Assembly (NCBI RefSeq): GCF_963678635.1 | Contig: NC_087063.1 | Coordinates: 81,205,574 to 81,269,573 of the forward strand | From: Symsagittifera roscoffensis | Taxonomy: Eukaryota > Xenacoelomorpha > Acoela > Convolutidae | Direction: 5' to 3' | Length of the DNA: 64,000 bases | Shown here: positions 11,801 through 24,645 of the stretch, one piece after another | How the letters are laid out: each line of letters opens with the position of its first letter | Position numbering within the stretch: position 1 is the first letter of the stretch | Position numbers and translations under genes: made by a program | Notes under the pieces: model-generated | What the model was told of the DNA's origin: nothing | Seen by the model: the letters and a program-made list of their open reading frames with translations, nothing else | Database searches by the model: none

Positions 11801-14373
11801 AAACAATTATACACTATTTTAAAAGGGCATGCACGCCAAAAACCGCAGTTTTCTTGTCTAAAGCTTACAAAAAATTCAAAAGTAAAATTTCTTCACACAG
11901 TTTTACAAAGCGGAGGAGCTCCAAACCAAATTTCCTATAAAAATTTGCTAACTTTTTTTTTCAAAACTGGTCTTATCACTATTTTTAATATTGGCGATTT
12001 TAGATATTGTAATTAATTTAAGACAGTGTAATGAAAAGAAAATAACTTGTTGCAGAACCGAATAGATTTTAGAAACACAAGTGATGAAGTTTGGCCTTTT
12101 GGGCTTTCGATAGCTCAACTGGCTTTGGCCGATGCGAAGGAATCTGACAAATTCCCGGAGTTCCAACCCAGAGAAGATTAAAAGTACCGTAAAACAAATT
12201 AAACGGAGCTCCGCAATCCCAGAACAAAGATAAACACAGAATTAGCAAAACTAAGTGGAAAAAAAAGAGGCTGAAAAACTGACGAAGGAAAAATTGGTGG
12301 TAGTTTTTTTTTGTTGAATAGCGCAAAAGTATTTTGAAAAAATTCATTCAATAGAAAAAACCACACCTCCTATGCCATAAAATGCGTGAAATCAGAATAA
12401 GGACTGAATTTAAGTGAAAGCTTTTTTTCAGGTGGTAAAAAGCGAAACAATTTGTACCATTATAGTACAATAAAATGCAAAAATTGGTCGTAAAAAGAAT
12501 GAATTAAAAATAAAGGGGTATGATTTCTGAAAACAATCAAATCAAGTCGACATTGTATGTATGGCAAAACACCAAAATGCTAATTGTTCGTATGTAACTT
12601 CAGAAAAAATTCATTACAAATGGCACAAATGAAGCTGAGCGTTGCAACCAGAAAATAAGGTAAAAATGAGCTCAAATTTGAATTAGGCGGTAAATTAAAA
12701 CAGTATGAAATACGAAAAGAAGTGAATTTTTGTCTGATTGACGAAAAATATTAAAAAAGTAAAAATAGAATATGTATTTCAACAACTCCCTAAAACTGTC
12801 AACAGCGGAACTGATTTGATGATAAAGTTACGCGAAACAGGGTGAAAGTATTCAAAATATAGAGTACATGAAAGGTAAAGAAGTAATTCTATAACTCAGA
12901 CTAAAATAATAAATAAATCAGTAGCATCAGACACAAATAATTTTTTCCAGGTCAAATTATAGTAGGATTTGACTTGAAGAACATCTTTTCAACAAACGGT
13001 TCTCTGAGAATTTGCGAAGGAAGGAATTCAAAAAATGGGCTCAGATGTTTTCTTATCACAAATGAATTTGAGGAATTCGTTGTAGCTCCCTAAATTGAAT
13101 TTTCTTTTGATGGTCAGTTTTGTTTACGTTGTTTATCTTAAGTGGGCGGAGCATGTGTCGTCTTTTATCAAATATTCTCAAGGAAAAGTAAATGCCGCTT
13201 GTCTGCGTCAGGATTCCGAGTAACCAATTTATCAATTGTAGTTTTCCAAGTTTGTCACAGTGAATTGTATTTGCTGTCAATTCGAAGCAAACGCAATTAC
13301 CTGTAACCGACCAAAACTCAGCATCTTATACAGAATGCAAGCTAGCCTTCAATCTTTAGATATTTGTTGTGAAACACGAAAGGCATTTCCTGGGCTTCTT
13401 ACAGAATGATCGAACTGGTAATAATAAAATTAAGGCTAAAAACTCCTTTTTCTTTTGTATGGCATATTTAGATATGCCTTGATCAATGTCAGATAATTTG
13501 AAAATTCTAATTTTAAAAATAATCACCTTTGAAAATTTTTAGCAAAATTTAAAAGTTTGATGTTTTCAGTATATGATTTGTGAAAAGAACTCTTACACAA
13601 CTCCGGTCGTTTCAAATGCGTTTTAAATGCCAGACGATTAACCCTTTACTGACTCTAGTATTGAGTAAACCATGGGTTTAGTCACTTGTGTTCGGTCACC
13701 AACACATTCCAAAATTTTTGAGAAACAAAATTTAAAAAAATCAGCTTTTTGGTTTATGAAAATAAGCTTATACTACAATTTCCAGACAAAAAAAAAAGCT
13801 TATTTTAGAGTTTTCTCAACCTTTTCCGTATCTTTTGAGTTTTACGAAATTGTTTGATAAGCATTTTATCATATATGAAAATTGTAGGACAATCATTTTT
13901 GGTCAACCCGGGTAGCTAAGAAATGTTCGAATGATTTTTTGAATGTTTCATCAAAATTCTTTTTTTTCTACTTTGAGTAATAATTAGCTTAAAAATGAGA
14001 ATTGATGTTTCAGAACTTAAACTGGAAAAAAAGAATAATTGAATTTTCCACCACGAATATTTTTTTGAAATATTTAAATTTAAAATAATTCTACAAAACT
14101 TTTGCAATAATTACATTATAAATATTGAGTTTTTTTATGAAACCTTTATTTTTGTATTGGAGCCCACTTTCATGTTTGCTTTCTTGTTTTAACATTCCAC
14201 GGCGGTTGGCGATGAGCTGAAATGCTCCTTCAACAGCCATTCCAGAGAAAAAATTATTTTCATTATTTTCATTATTAATGTAATGTTTCTGGATAAATGA
14301 ATTCAAGTTTGGCAAAAGTAATAAAAGATTGTTATCTCTTCGTATACTTATTGTTTTTACTCCCGACCCCCAC
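8861..14373. other. Large intron, middle: AT-rich, no gene recognised
   Basis: No coding block with homology, RNA gene or strong repeat was recognised, apart from a short direct repeat GCTGGTGTTTTCGGG at about 11,070 and 11,630. A part-copy of the CCCGGGTTGACC family lies at 13,660-13,912, ending GGTCAACCCGGG at 13,901-13,912. The longest open frame (10,060-10,443, minus) lacks any recognisable motif. Confidence 0.5.
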
Positions 14374-14415
14374 CCAACGATCTTTCATGTTTTCTAATCC
14401 CAACACCTCAAAACC
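14374..14415 (-). CDS. Candidate small exon in the large intron
   Basis: The minus strand has a long pyrimidine tract and acceptor (cccttctcaacccccag). An open 42-nt stretch follows (GFEVLGLENMKDRW), and then a possible donor TGG|gtgggg. It is phase 0 on both sides, so it could be inserted between the 22.7-kb exon and the SH3 exon without breaking the frame. The acceptor is the only strong element. Transcript data would be needed, and it is listed only as a possibility. Confidence 0.2.
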
Positions 14416-17400
14416 CTGGGGGTTGAGAAGGGCACGGAAACAAGGAGCAGGAGGAATGTTTTACAAATTAATTACCCTAATTTCAATATGAAAGAAAAGA
14501 GCTCTAATGATTTTTCTAATAGTTGCATCAGAGCTCCTAGCCAGTTCTGAAAAATTATTAGGAGAAAAAAATGTAAATAACGTTTCAGAACTGAATTAGA
14601 AAATTTGAAAAAAGTTTATGAGTATTTTTTTCTCCCTAATCTCACTTATTCGCTGCCCACTCCACTCATCAATATTTTCCTACCTCAATGAGTCTTGATG
14701 TACAAACTAGGTCCTCAAAATTCTCATTAATTAATCAATATTTACAATAGTTAAAATAATTCGTACCTCTAACTTTGTAATTGAACTAAAGAAACAAACA
14801 GAAAATAGAACTATTTAAGTAATTTTTTGCTGGTTGTAATCTTTCAGAACTTGCTAAGAGGACACACTCTGATCAAATATGCCTTATTTGAGCTTCGCGT
14901 TTTGATAAATTTGAATGAATAAATAAACCCTAGATTTTTTTCCAGTTTTCGTATTTCATTTTTCTTAATTCTTTTGATAAAGAAAAAATGCGGGAAAGTA
15001 CTAAAGATTTTGAGAATCAATTTATTGCAGCTCAAAAATTGCTTCAATTGAACTATTTATCAAGTGATTTACTCTCTGGAATCTGTTGTTGAAATCATAA
15101 CTTGTGACAATTATATGAATAATGCTAACTGAAATTTTGAAAAAACGCCCCAAACATTCAATGGAGAATCAAACCATTCAGAATACTCATCAGACTATAG
15201 AGATTGAAAAGCCTTGTTTAAAAACGTGAACAAGCATGGCATTGAAAACTCCATGGTTAATTTCTTTAGCAATTAGGAAAACTTTTTCATAATGCGAAAA
15301 AAGTTCTTCGTAAATTTTAAATTATTATTGAAAACTGCTGAGCTGACGAATTTTTTCTGTTTTAAAGAGAAAACTAAGAAAGGGTGATGCAAAAATTTTA
15401 CTGCGACAAATTTTTGCCGAAAATTTTTTTTCAAAAAAACACGCCAAAATTGTCATATTTGGTCAAGTGGTACAAAACAAAGTTTGTCTGGAGAAAAAGC
15501 TGCAACTCAAAGCTATTGAGAAAAAACTTGGTTAGAAAGCTGTTAACTAAATACAAACAGTTATTTGATTTCAATTTTGAAAAAACTTGCTTTTCGTTTT
15601 AAGTATTCCATTGGACGAATTTTAAACTCACTCTTGCTGTAAAGTTTTAAGTTAAAATTAATATTCATAAATTACATTAGCCTTTTCTCAAAAGCACTTG
15701 ACTATAAATATAAACATAGAATACTTGCAGTTAAACAATTTTGATATGAATGTTACCAAAGATATTTGGTTGGTTTGACGCTTGGAATACAAATTTATAC
15801 GAAATATTCGATAGTAGCAAATTAGAGCTATTTGGATTTAGACAAGTAACTCGAAAAAAATTTGATCAAGAGTCATTTTAAATACAGCTTCGTTTTTCTA
15901 AAAAATTTAAAATTCAAAAAAACCAAAAATTTTACAAAATCCAAGTTTGTTATCGAAGTAAGAATTGGTTGCAATATTACAAGAAAGATTCCTAAAACAT
16001 CTAAAGATGAAAAAAAGACTCCTCAAGAAAACAAATAAATTAGAAAATTGAAAGGCACTAACAAAACAAAAACATTCGCTCTGCAAATATGTTTGAAAAT
16101 GTGTGTGACATCGCAAGTCACATAAAATTTTTTCTGGTTTCAACTAAACTCTAAAATTAAGAGGTAAGATTTGAAAACACTAGAGAAAAAAATCATTCCC
16201 CACTGAAGACATAAATGATATTTCTAAATGCAACGTTTTTGGTTGATTTTGATAGTAACGAAGGTTTTATAAAAGCTCAAAACTTATAAGCAAAAAAACA
16301 ACGATTTTTATGGACCTTCAAGTGTTCCTACAAAGACATTAGCTGTTTAAATTTCCAAATTTGCTCAAAACTTATAAGCAAAAAAACAACGATTTTTATG
16401 GACCTTCAAGTGTTCCTACAAAGACATTAGCTGTTTAAATTTCCAAATTTGCTCTGAATTTTTGAAACAGAAACAGAACTTGAAAAAAAACTTGCCATCC
16501 ACAAAAATGAATGTTGCTGAAAAACTCCACTTACAAAAAGGAGGCAATTGATTAATGTTTAGCCCTTATCTGCTAAATTCTTTTTTCCAATTTTTGGAAA
16601 ACTGTTCGAAAAATCAATTAAAAAACACTTGAGGAGGTTTTTTTATCAAAAATTACCGATTTAATTACGGAGATCATTTGTTTGATTCTCGGGTCTGATT
16701 ATATCATTGATCATAGTCGCTCTGTCCGTGCTAAATTGATACTCATGAAACCAGATAATTTGAAAAAGTTGATTAAAACGTAATGCTTAAAGTTTAGAAG
16801 AAACTTTTCATCTATTCTTAACAAAATCCAAAGAGGGGGTATTCTATAGCATTTTTTTTCAGCCTTTGTCTTCCTATATTTTTGGAAAGAAAGCAGATAG
16901 AAGGTTGAAGGAGAATGGTGTCCAACTGTTCATATTGAAACAAGATGGTACATTCTCTTTTTTCTGGTAAAAATAATTGTCCTGTCCATGGGTGTTGATT
17001 AGGTTTTCTTTTGAAAACGTTTTAATTATGTTAGCAAATTAGAATCACTTAAAACTTTAAGGGCTGAGTGAGTTCCAAAAAGTATTGAAAACATTATATT
17101 TCAGAGATAGAGTAACTAAAATCAGAGTAAATTCGACCATCTCTTCGGGAAAAAACTAGAGTCACTGAAAAATGCAGACCGACTCATGCAACAATTTAAG
17201 TTTGGTTTTCCCTGAACCTGTAATTAGACTTCACTCCTCTTTTAATATCTTATCCTCCATTTGATCAAGAGGCAGACATTTGCATTTTTTACTCGATTTT
17301 TGATATAAAAGTATCAATTTTTAGTTTAACTATGGAACTCATAATGTTTTCACCTGCCTTAGTTAGTTTATTTTTCAGAGCAGTGGGGGATTCGTCTTTT

Positions 17401-17639
17401 TTCAAAGCCAAAACAACAGTCACACTCCGCCTGACTTTAAAATTCAGTGACACTTTGCTTAGTTGAAGTCAGACTCAAGTGTCAATTTCAAAACGCATTC
17501 TTATCTCTCAGTATGAACAAATTTAATATTGGAAAGAGTCTACTCCAATTTTATGTTAATTTTTAACACAATGGCCTTTTTGTAGTGTAGCATTTCCAAT
17601 ACAACATCGCAGAATCACCAGAGCCGAAGAAAAACGAGC
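14416..17639. other. Large intron, continued: no gene recognised
   Basis: AT-rich sequence without recognisable coding blocks. The only structured feature is the 88-bp tandem duplication at 16,275-16,450, listed separately. Confidence 0.5.
16275..16450. repeat. Exact 88-bp tandem duplication
   Basis: The 88-bp unit starting GCTCAAAACTTATAAGC at 16,275 is repeated directly from 16,363 to 16,450, with no difference that I can see by eye. The next four bases (GCTC) match the start of a third unit. Perfect identity in a region where all other repeats are strongly diverged indicates a very recent duplication or an assembly artefact. Confidence 0.95.
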
Positions 17640-18310
17640 ATGACGGTATATTACATTTGATAATTTGGGCTTAGTTGAAATAGCGTTTATATCTTAAGCA
17701 GATTGATTTGCAATACGATTCCTTTTGTCTCATTTCAGTTTTTTTTGCGTTAGATACAAGTCTTTGAACATGTTCCAAAACGTTAGTGGATTCCACTTCA
17801 AAAATTTCGGTGGATAGCTGTAACATAAATTTTGTTGGCAGGTTGATTTTCTGGCGGATTCCGCAACGAGCGAATATAAGTAGTTGTTCCGGATTCCGCA
17901 AATGCAAGAGGATTCCGCAAATGTAAGCGGATTCCGCAAATTAGCGGATTTTGCTTACAATTTGCGGAATCCGCTTACAATTTGCGGTTTTCGCTAAAAA
18001 TTTGCGGATTGCACTTAGAGTTGCGGATTCCGCGACAGCTCAAGTTTACTAAACACGTATATTATAAGTTTTTCATGGATTCCACAAACTGGTTCCGTAT
18101 TCCACATATTTTGTTGCGGATTCCGCAAATTTTTTTGGAGCAATTTTCACCAACACAATGTTTTAGCTATTTGTCCGTGGAATCCAAAACAGCAGAGAAG
18201 ATCAAAGAATTATAGCAAGGTTGCGGATTCGGCGAAAAATCTGGTTTTTGCCTGTTGCGGAATCCGCTTACAAATTACAGAATTAATAGGTTGGCCTCGT
18301 AATGTTCTAT
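17640..18310. mobile_element. Palindrome-array element, copy 1
   Basis: This is a diverged copy of the element at 27,644-28,252. Shared blocks include TAGTTGTTCCGG, CGCGACAGCT followed by AAGTTTA, and the right end GGCCTCGTAATG (18,293-18,304). The core holds the interrupted palindrome GCGGANTCCGC and variants, with GGATTCCGC-like motifs starting at 17891, 17910, 17929, 17946, 17966, 17986, 18006 and 18025. Spacing is 17-20 bp. Further copies lie near 17857, 18118 and 18258. The left terminus is decayed. No transposase is present. Confidence 0.75.
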
Positions 18311-18404
18311 GGGCAGTAAATTTTTACTTAGTGCAAGACAAATAACAATCTGGATTACTTGTTGTGTATTTTCAAAAGCTGCGTTTAAATTGCTTTTAAA
18401 GTTA

Positions 18405-21025
18405 CAATTTTTTGTTCCGACTTTCGATACGAAAGTAACGGAATATTTGTGCTCGGGGTGGGTTTTTTTTTCTTCAGACAAATTTCGACTTTTTAACTAG
18501 CCATTTTAACGGAATTTTTTATATCATTCGAAAGGTATGGTTACCTTGAGCTTAAATTTGAAAAGATATTTTACCTGTGATCATTTTTCGTAAAGTTATG
18601 GGGGTTTACAAATTGCCATTTTGGCCAATTTGGGACAATTAACGCGCGATATATTTCGCGCTATTAATGCGTAAGCGGAGATTTAAACCGTCTTAGAAAT
18701 CGTTCCAAATTGGTTGCTGATTTGCTGATTTGCTGATTTGCCATAAACTGATTTACCAGAATTGATTTGTTACAAGGAGCGAAATCTATCCTTTTGTACT
18801 TTATATGGCGTGTGGGGGGATGATTTTAAAAGAAAAGTCAATTTTAAGAAGAAAAAAAAATTCATTTTTTAAATTTTATTTTATTTATTTACGTTATTAC
18901 TGCTCCATAAAACTTAAAAGGCAGTCGGAAGAACATTCAGGGTTTCGCCCTGATACGAGCAGCCTTGTCTGCGTCTAAAATTACCCAAAAAGTAATCCAG
19001 ATTTATCATTTTTATTTGGATACGCTTTGCACTCAAATAACAGATGCGCATCAAACATTTTGCATAAAAGAAGATAATATGATTGATATTGTTTTGAAAA
19101 CTTTCAAAAATGAAAGAATATTTAACAGAGTGTAATAAAGCAGACTGTTCCGCTTTGTGTTTTTTAAGACCACACGAACGTTAGTTGTCAATCTTGGTTG
19201 ACTAGACTTTTTTATGAAAAAAAAAATGCCAGTCATACGATTTTCAGAGAAATTGTATAAATAACAAGAATTTTTCTATATTTCCCAAGTTTGAAGTTAT
19301 TATGAGACCCTATTTAAATTTTCCACAGAACCTATGTATTGAAATAAACGTATGAGAAGCATTTCCAACTCATGTTTAGTCAAGCTGAGCTGAGATGTTA
19401 AAACTTCAATGGAGAGAATTTCTCTATCTTGAGCACTGGAAATGGATAAGACGATTGTTATCCAAAGTGTCTTTGTTTCAATAATCGCCAAAACTAATGC
19501 GCCAATTTTGTTGAAACATCGAAAATTCAAAAGAGAAACAAATTTTCAAACAATTATTTTCAATTTTCAAAAAAACTTTAAGGCTTTTTCTGTTTTTCTT
19601 TGCTGTTTTATCAGGGACAGGGATAGATTGCGCGTAAAGTTTATAAAAACGGGCAAAAAGTTCAATTTAACGTTAATTGAAAGTGATCATCTTACCTGAC
19701 AAGTTTTTGCCCGCATCCAGTTTCAAGCGTTATTAATCGATTATAATATGATTTTTTTTACCAGTTTTACAAAAATTGGGGAAAAATGATTTTAATCAAA
19801 TGATAATCGTGTATAATCTCTCTTTTTGAAATCAAATATAATCAGTTATTATACAATATAATCGATTATAATTTGTTTGCAGAAAAATCCATTATAATCG
19901 ATTATAATTGTTTATAATACCTTTTGTTTGCTCATTTTGTCTTCGACCTTCCACCTGCATTGCTTATATTTTATGCTTTTCGTAGACGTTGACTTAAGTG
20001 AAAAATGGGAAAATTTGTTTTAACAGCTTTCAAATCAATTCAAAATTAAAACATTTTTTTTTTCATTTCTTCTTGATTATAGTTGTTTCATGATGCACAT
20101 TTTATGTTTTTTTACCACCAAAATATCAGCACACTGCTTTAGTTTCATGATTTATATAGAAAAGTTATATTTCACATACCGCGGGACTCTTTCGACTATT
20201 ATGAAGGGATTTCTATGAAACTTTTGTTTCGTGGTAAAACTTTGTGTTCAGGTGAACCAAAGAGTGACATGACATCTCTAAAGGAAACCCTAAAGTACAA
20301 TTAAAATTGTAATATAATCGATTATTTTCTCTTTTTACTGAGTGCCGGTGCGACATTGGCGTATCCAATGTACAATTTAGTTTTTTAAGGTTTATTAAAA
20401 CTTTTTCACGCGACGAAATACTGTAAAATTTGTAGTTTGCTGCAAAATTTCATTTTTTGTGACTTTTTTCGGGAACCCAATTTGCAGAAAAAACCATACC
20501 TGAATCCAAATTCTTTCCAGAAAACTGGTGGTCTGAAAACGTGCTGTGCCATTTAGTGTCTACGGAGCAGTAATAACATGAAAAAATTAAAAATAAAAAA
20601 AACAAATGATTTTATTTATTTGAGATTTTTGTGCAAATCATCCCCCCACAAGCCATATAAAGTACGTGATAGATTTCGCTCCTAGTAACAAACCAACTTT
20701 GGCAAATAAGCCTCCTTCAAATAATTTGAAACGATTTCTCAGACGGATTAAATCTGCACTTATGCGATAATAGCGCGAAATATACTTCTCGTTTATTGTT
20801 CCAAATAGGCAAAAATGGCAACCTTTAAACCCCCATAACATTACAAAAAATGATAACATGTGAAATATTTTTTCAAATTTAAGCTCAAGACAGCAATATC
20901 TTTTGAATGATATAACAAAATTCGGTCAAAAATGGCTAGTTAAAAAGTCGAATCTTGTCTGAAGAAAAAAAAACCACCCCGAGCAGAAATATTCTCTTAC
21001 TTTCGAAATTCGGAACAATAATAAC
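18405..21025. mobile_element. Long inverted-repeat element, about 2.6 kb
   Basis: The left arm (about 18,405-18,893) and right arm (about 20,555-21,025) are inverted copies of each other. TTGTTCCGACTTTCGATACG at the left end matches the reverse of the right end (TTTCGAAATTCGGAACAA). Also mirrored are CTCGGGGTGGG, GATATATTTCGCGCTATTA, the CATATAAAGTAC block and the inner CGGAGCAGTAATAAC. About 1.66 kb separates the arms and holds no recognisable coding sequence. Single-arm relatives occur at 24,130-24,645 and 55,940-56,170. It looks like a non-autonomous DNA transposon with long arms. Confidence 0.75.
19735..19925. repeat. ATAATCGATTATAAT-rich simple repeat
   Basis: Short AT-rich palindromes built on TAATCGATTA are clustered here (ATAATCGATTATAAT, and GATTATAATTTG and similar). 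The same motif recurs at 20,313-20,326, 34,893-34,945, 36,910-36,925, 58,556-58,750 and 59,290-59,320. It is a dispersed low-complexity family, probably internal to terminal-inverted-repeat elements such as 59,157-59,843. Confidence 0.65.
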
Positions 21026-21460
21026 AAATACTACGACAAGTATTTTGAAAGGAAACCCTAATTGTACACCAAAAACCAACCTAAATTTGAAGTTGACGGG
21101 TTGTTTGACAAGAATGAGCCACTGAACGTGTATTACTGACGTTGAAGGATAATGATAATGTATAACTACATGACGAAAAAAAAACCACCAAAGCGTGAAG
21201 AAGCGCCAATTTTTTATGACAATTTCCTTTCAACACAATAATTATTTATCCCGACCAAAAAGCAGACTTGAAAGGCATCTTCAGGTTTTTGATCCTTTTC
21301 CACTTCACAACCAGGTGAAAAGTGTGAAATGATTTATTTTTTCATTGACTTTGAAGCTATTATTGCAATCCTGTTGCTTCCGATGTTTTCACACTTACAA
21401 TTGTATCTTTATGACCATACCTCCTTTTTGATTTTTTGTGTGTGTTTTTTTGAATAATAT

Positions 21461-22200
21461 CCCGGGTTGACCAAAACGTTTTATCATACAACTTCATAGA
21501 ATTCGATACGACAGAAAATTGAATGAAAACTCTATGATAAGCATTTTTCAATATATCAAAATTTTATGATAGATGTTTTTCCATAAACCAAAAAATTGAT
21601 TTTTTGTTTCTAAACTTAATTTTTGTGAAATTTTGGTTGTGTTTGTAACCAAACAAAAATGACAAAGACCTTGGTTTACTCAGAGCACCATATTTGGACG
21701 GTCATGCATATCCAATGCATAGAAAACGACCTGCATTATCTTCGAGTTGTCTATCACAAATGATATACCAAAAGTAACAAACTTTTGTTTTTTGGCAAAA
21801 TTTATCAATGATGATTATTTTAAATTTTTGAATATTCAAATTATCAGATATTGATCAAGGCATACATAAACACGACATAGAGAATAAATAGAAATTTTCA
21901 GCATTTTTGAAAAAAAATTTAAAGCGAAAAGGAAAAAAATCCCAATATTAGTGAATCCAGGACTACGTTATGCACACAAAAAATAAAAATTTTGCATGCA
22001 AAAAAAATGTTTTTGGAAATGTTTGCTTGCGTACAAAAATCGATTTGCGGTTGAAAAAAAAACAAAAAAAGTTTTGGGCAAATTCAAAGTTTTTGTTTCG
22101 CCATCAAAAAAAATGCCAGTCATACAATTTCCATATATGGGAATTGTATGATAAGCATTTTTTTCAAAAAATAAAAATATTTATTCATAGTAAAATTTTG
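21461..22200. repeat. CCCGGGTTGACC palindrome family, copy
   Basis: The copy begins CCCGGGTTGACC at 21,461 and contains GTGAATCCAGGACTACG (about 21,950-21,966), GCATGCAAAA and the ATATAT-centred palindrome CAATTTCCATATATGGGAAT at about 22,125-22,144. No right terminus was found. Confidence 0.6.
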
Positions 22201-22657
22201 GATTTCTTTTTTGAAGTATGATGTAGGCGAAGAATGAATAAAGTCAGCAAATGTACCAAAAAGACAAAAATTAACAGAACTTTTAATGTTTACTTGAAAT
22301 TGTATGAAATGAGAATGCAGGATAATCATTTATTAAAATGAGTGGTTCAATTATTACAGATTATAGGCTTTGACCCCTTTACCTAAGCACACATTGACAA
22401 ATCTTTTGGAAGATAATGTTGTGACGGACGATTCAAAGTAATTTTCTATGTTTTACTTGTTTTCTATAAAAACTTTTGGTGTCATAAGTACCCTTCATAT
22501 AAATTCAAATAATATCTAATCAATTTTTAACAGTGAAAACAGGAACCAAACTTTCGACAACATTTTGTTTGCAAAGAATGCCAAAATATTAAATAATATT
22601 TTCAGGAAACCATTCTTCTGAAAAAAAAAACGAAAAAATATTTCCATTTACACTAAC

Positions 22658-22736
22658 TTTGCTGCTGTAAGTTGGGGTTGAGAATAGAATGTGATTGTTC
22701 TGCTGGCCAATTGGGGGCTCATCACTCATCGAAGAC
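22658..22736 (-). CDS. SH3-protein gene, 79-nt exon
   Basis: The acceptor caatgtttcgttttag is followed by one base that completes an AGG codon with the previous exon's AG. Twenty-six codons follow (SSMSDEPPIGQQNNHILFST, then PTYSSK), and the exon ends at donor AAA|gttagt in phase 0. It is a GC-richer island in an AT-rich intron, and both borders fit in phase with its neighbours at 28,794 and 2,969. The peptide is polar with no domain. Its small size makes it a possible alternatively used exon, although skipping it would break the frame (79 nt). Confidence 0.7.
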
Positions 22737-23373
22737 CTAAAACGAAACATTGAAAACTGATTGGCTAACTCTAGCCTATCAGAGTGAAGCAAAAAAGTTG
22801 AAAAGGTTATTCAGTTCAAGAAATATTGGGCGGAATTAGTAAAAAGACCCAAAGCATTTAATCAAAGTATAATCAAGATCAGAATGCTGAAATATCGAAA
22901 CTTAACTTTGTATTTTGTATCGAAAAAATTGCAGACTTAAATATATTAATTGCTAGAATGGTAAAATAACAATAATTTTTTGCCATTTTCTTTTGAATAA
23001 AATTTACATTGGAGAGAGAGCGTTTGCAGTCTTTAAAATTTCATGCATAAAAAACGTGATATCTTAACAAACATTTGATACTGATAATGCTTTGACAACC
23101 ACTTTTCTAGTGTCGAGGTGCTCGATTAAACATGTTTCAAATTTTGTAATGAAAACTTCCGCCGTGTTGACCAAATTTTGATCAGCGCGATCCAGCTAAT
23201 CATGGATGATTCGGCCAAAAAATCAAACCTGATAAGTTTCAATAGTCTCAAATGGCATTGGATATTTCGGTTTTTTTACCCTAAAAGGGGTTTGACTTCG
23301 CTCAAAACTACAAGGTTTTGTTTCGGTCGGCTCGACCGAATATTGGTATGTTTAGACAAAAATTTTTGTTCCA

Positions 23374-23575
23374 GACTAATATAGGGAATATGGATAGGCG
23401 AAGAATTTTGTGTATAATCCTGGATTCCAGAGACAAGTCTTTAAACATGTTCAAATTTTGTCAGAACGATTAAAGAGAATGAATTAACAAAGGAAGAACA
23501 TAGGAAGCGTCCTTGTTGCAGAAACCTCTTACAATTCACGAAATGCACAGTTTGGTCTCGTAAGGAAACGCGTTA
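23374..23575. mobile_element. Palindrome-array element, short copy 3
   Basis: The left end GACTAATATAGG followed by GGATAGGCG, and the right end AAATGCACAGTTTGGTCTCG (about 23,540-23,559), match the termini of the 27,644-28,252 element. At about 200 bp it lacks the central palindrome array, so it is an internal-deletion derivative. Confidence 0.6.
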
Positions 23576-24129
23576 AAGTTTAATTTTTCCCTCGTCACCT
23601 TGCCATGTTTTTTTGCAAAAAAAATTTAGTGCCACCTCAAATGAAATATCATTTTATGCTATCGTATCGATACTAAGTTTTTCAAGATCTTTCTGGATCC
23701 TTTTTTGATTTGAAAAATCATTGAAAAAATCACTTTGGTTAAATTTTTCCTCAACTCTAGCTTGACGGGTTTTACGAATGGTCAGACCTCCAAGTTGTGA
23801 AAAGTTGTCCTATTTTAAGATAAACTGAATAGTATCCTCAACGAGTGTGAAGCCAGAGCAACACTCTTAAAGGAAATTTACTTAGTTTTCATCATTTTTT
23901 GCTCAAAAATTACAAAAATAGTACTTAATTTGAGGAATTTGACCAATGAAAATTTGACCGATTGCTTTTCTCATTGTATGTTTCGAACCTATCTGATCTA
24001 GTTTTCGACCATGCTCGAAATGTTTTCACCACCCGCTGTGACAAAAATGGATAAAAGTTCATAGCTTTCAGAAAAACATACAGATTAACAAATGAAAAAA
24101 ATCAAAAACATTGACCGGCCAAACTAAAT

Positions 24130-24645
24130 TAGAATGTAGACAAGGCTGCTCGTATATCAGGGCAAAACCCTGAACGTTCCGACTGTCCCTTTATTCAAAT
24201 CGAATAGTTTTTGGGTAAAAAGAAAATTTTGAAAATCTATAAATTTTGGACAAAATCAAAGTGTAAAGTTTTGAGTCGTACGAAATTAATAGGACCAATT
24301 AACTAGCCTCAGTTCAATTTGGAACAATTTTGTTGGGCCGAATAATCCGCCACACATTAATAATTTGTGTTATGCTCTCAACAAAATGAATAAATTCTTC
24401 AAAGCGCGCATAGTTTAGTCCAGAACATGGCCAATTTGGCAATTTTCAAACCTCCAGAACTTTACAAAAAATCATCGAAGGTAAAACATCTTTTCATATT
24501 TGAACTCAAGGAGTCAATATCCTCAACGGAGCATAAAAAAATTGTCGGAAACTATTATTTCGATTGGCGAAATTTGACTGAATAAAAAACCTCACGTAGC
24601 ATAAATATTCCGTTTTCTTCGAAAGTCGGAACAATAAGTATTTTG
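24130..24645. repeat. Single-arm relative of the 18.4-21.0 kb inverted repeat
   Basis: It contains ACAAGGCTGCTCGTAT followed by CAGGGCAAAACCCTGAACGT, the inverse of the block at 18,935-18,985. At its end it has TTCGAAAGTCGGAACAATAA (about 24,620-24,639), which is the family terminus. Intermediate blocks (GGCCAATTTGGCAATTTTCA, TCAAGGAGTCAATATCCT) also match the arms. Confidence 0.65.

Noticed and set aside
17856-18268. CRISPR-like regular array
   Set aside because: The evenly spaced unit is an 11-bp palindrome with 8-9 bp gaps inside a eukaryotic transposon, not long repeats with unique spacers.
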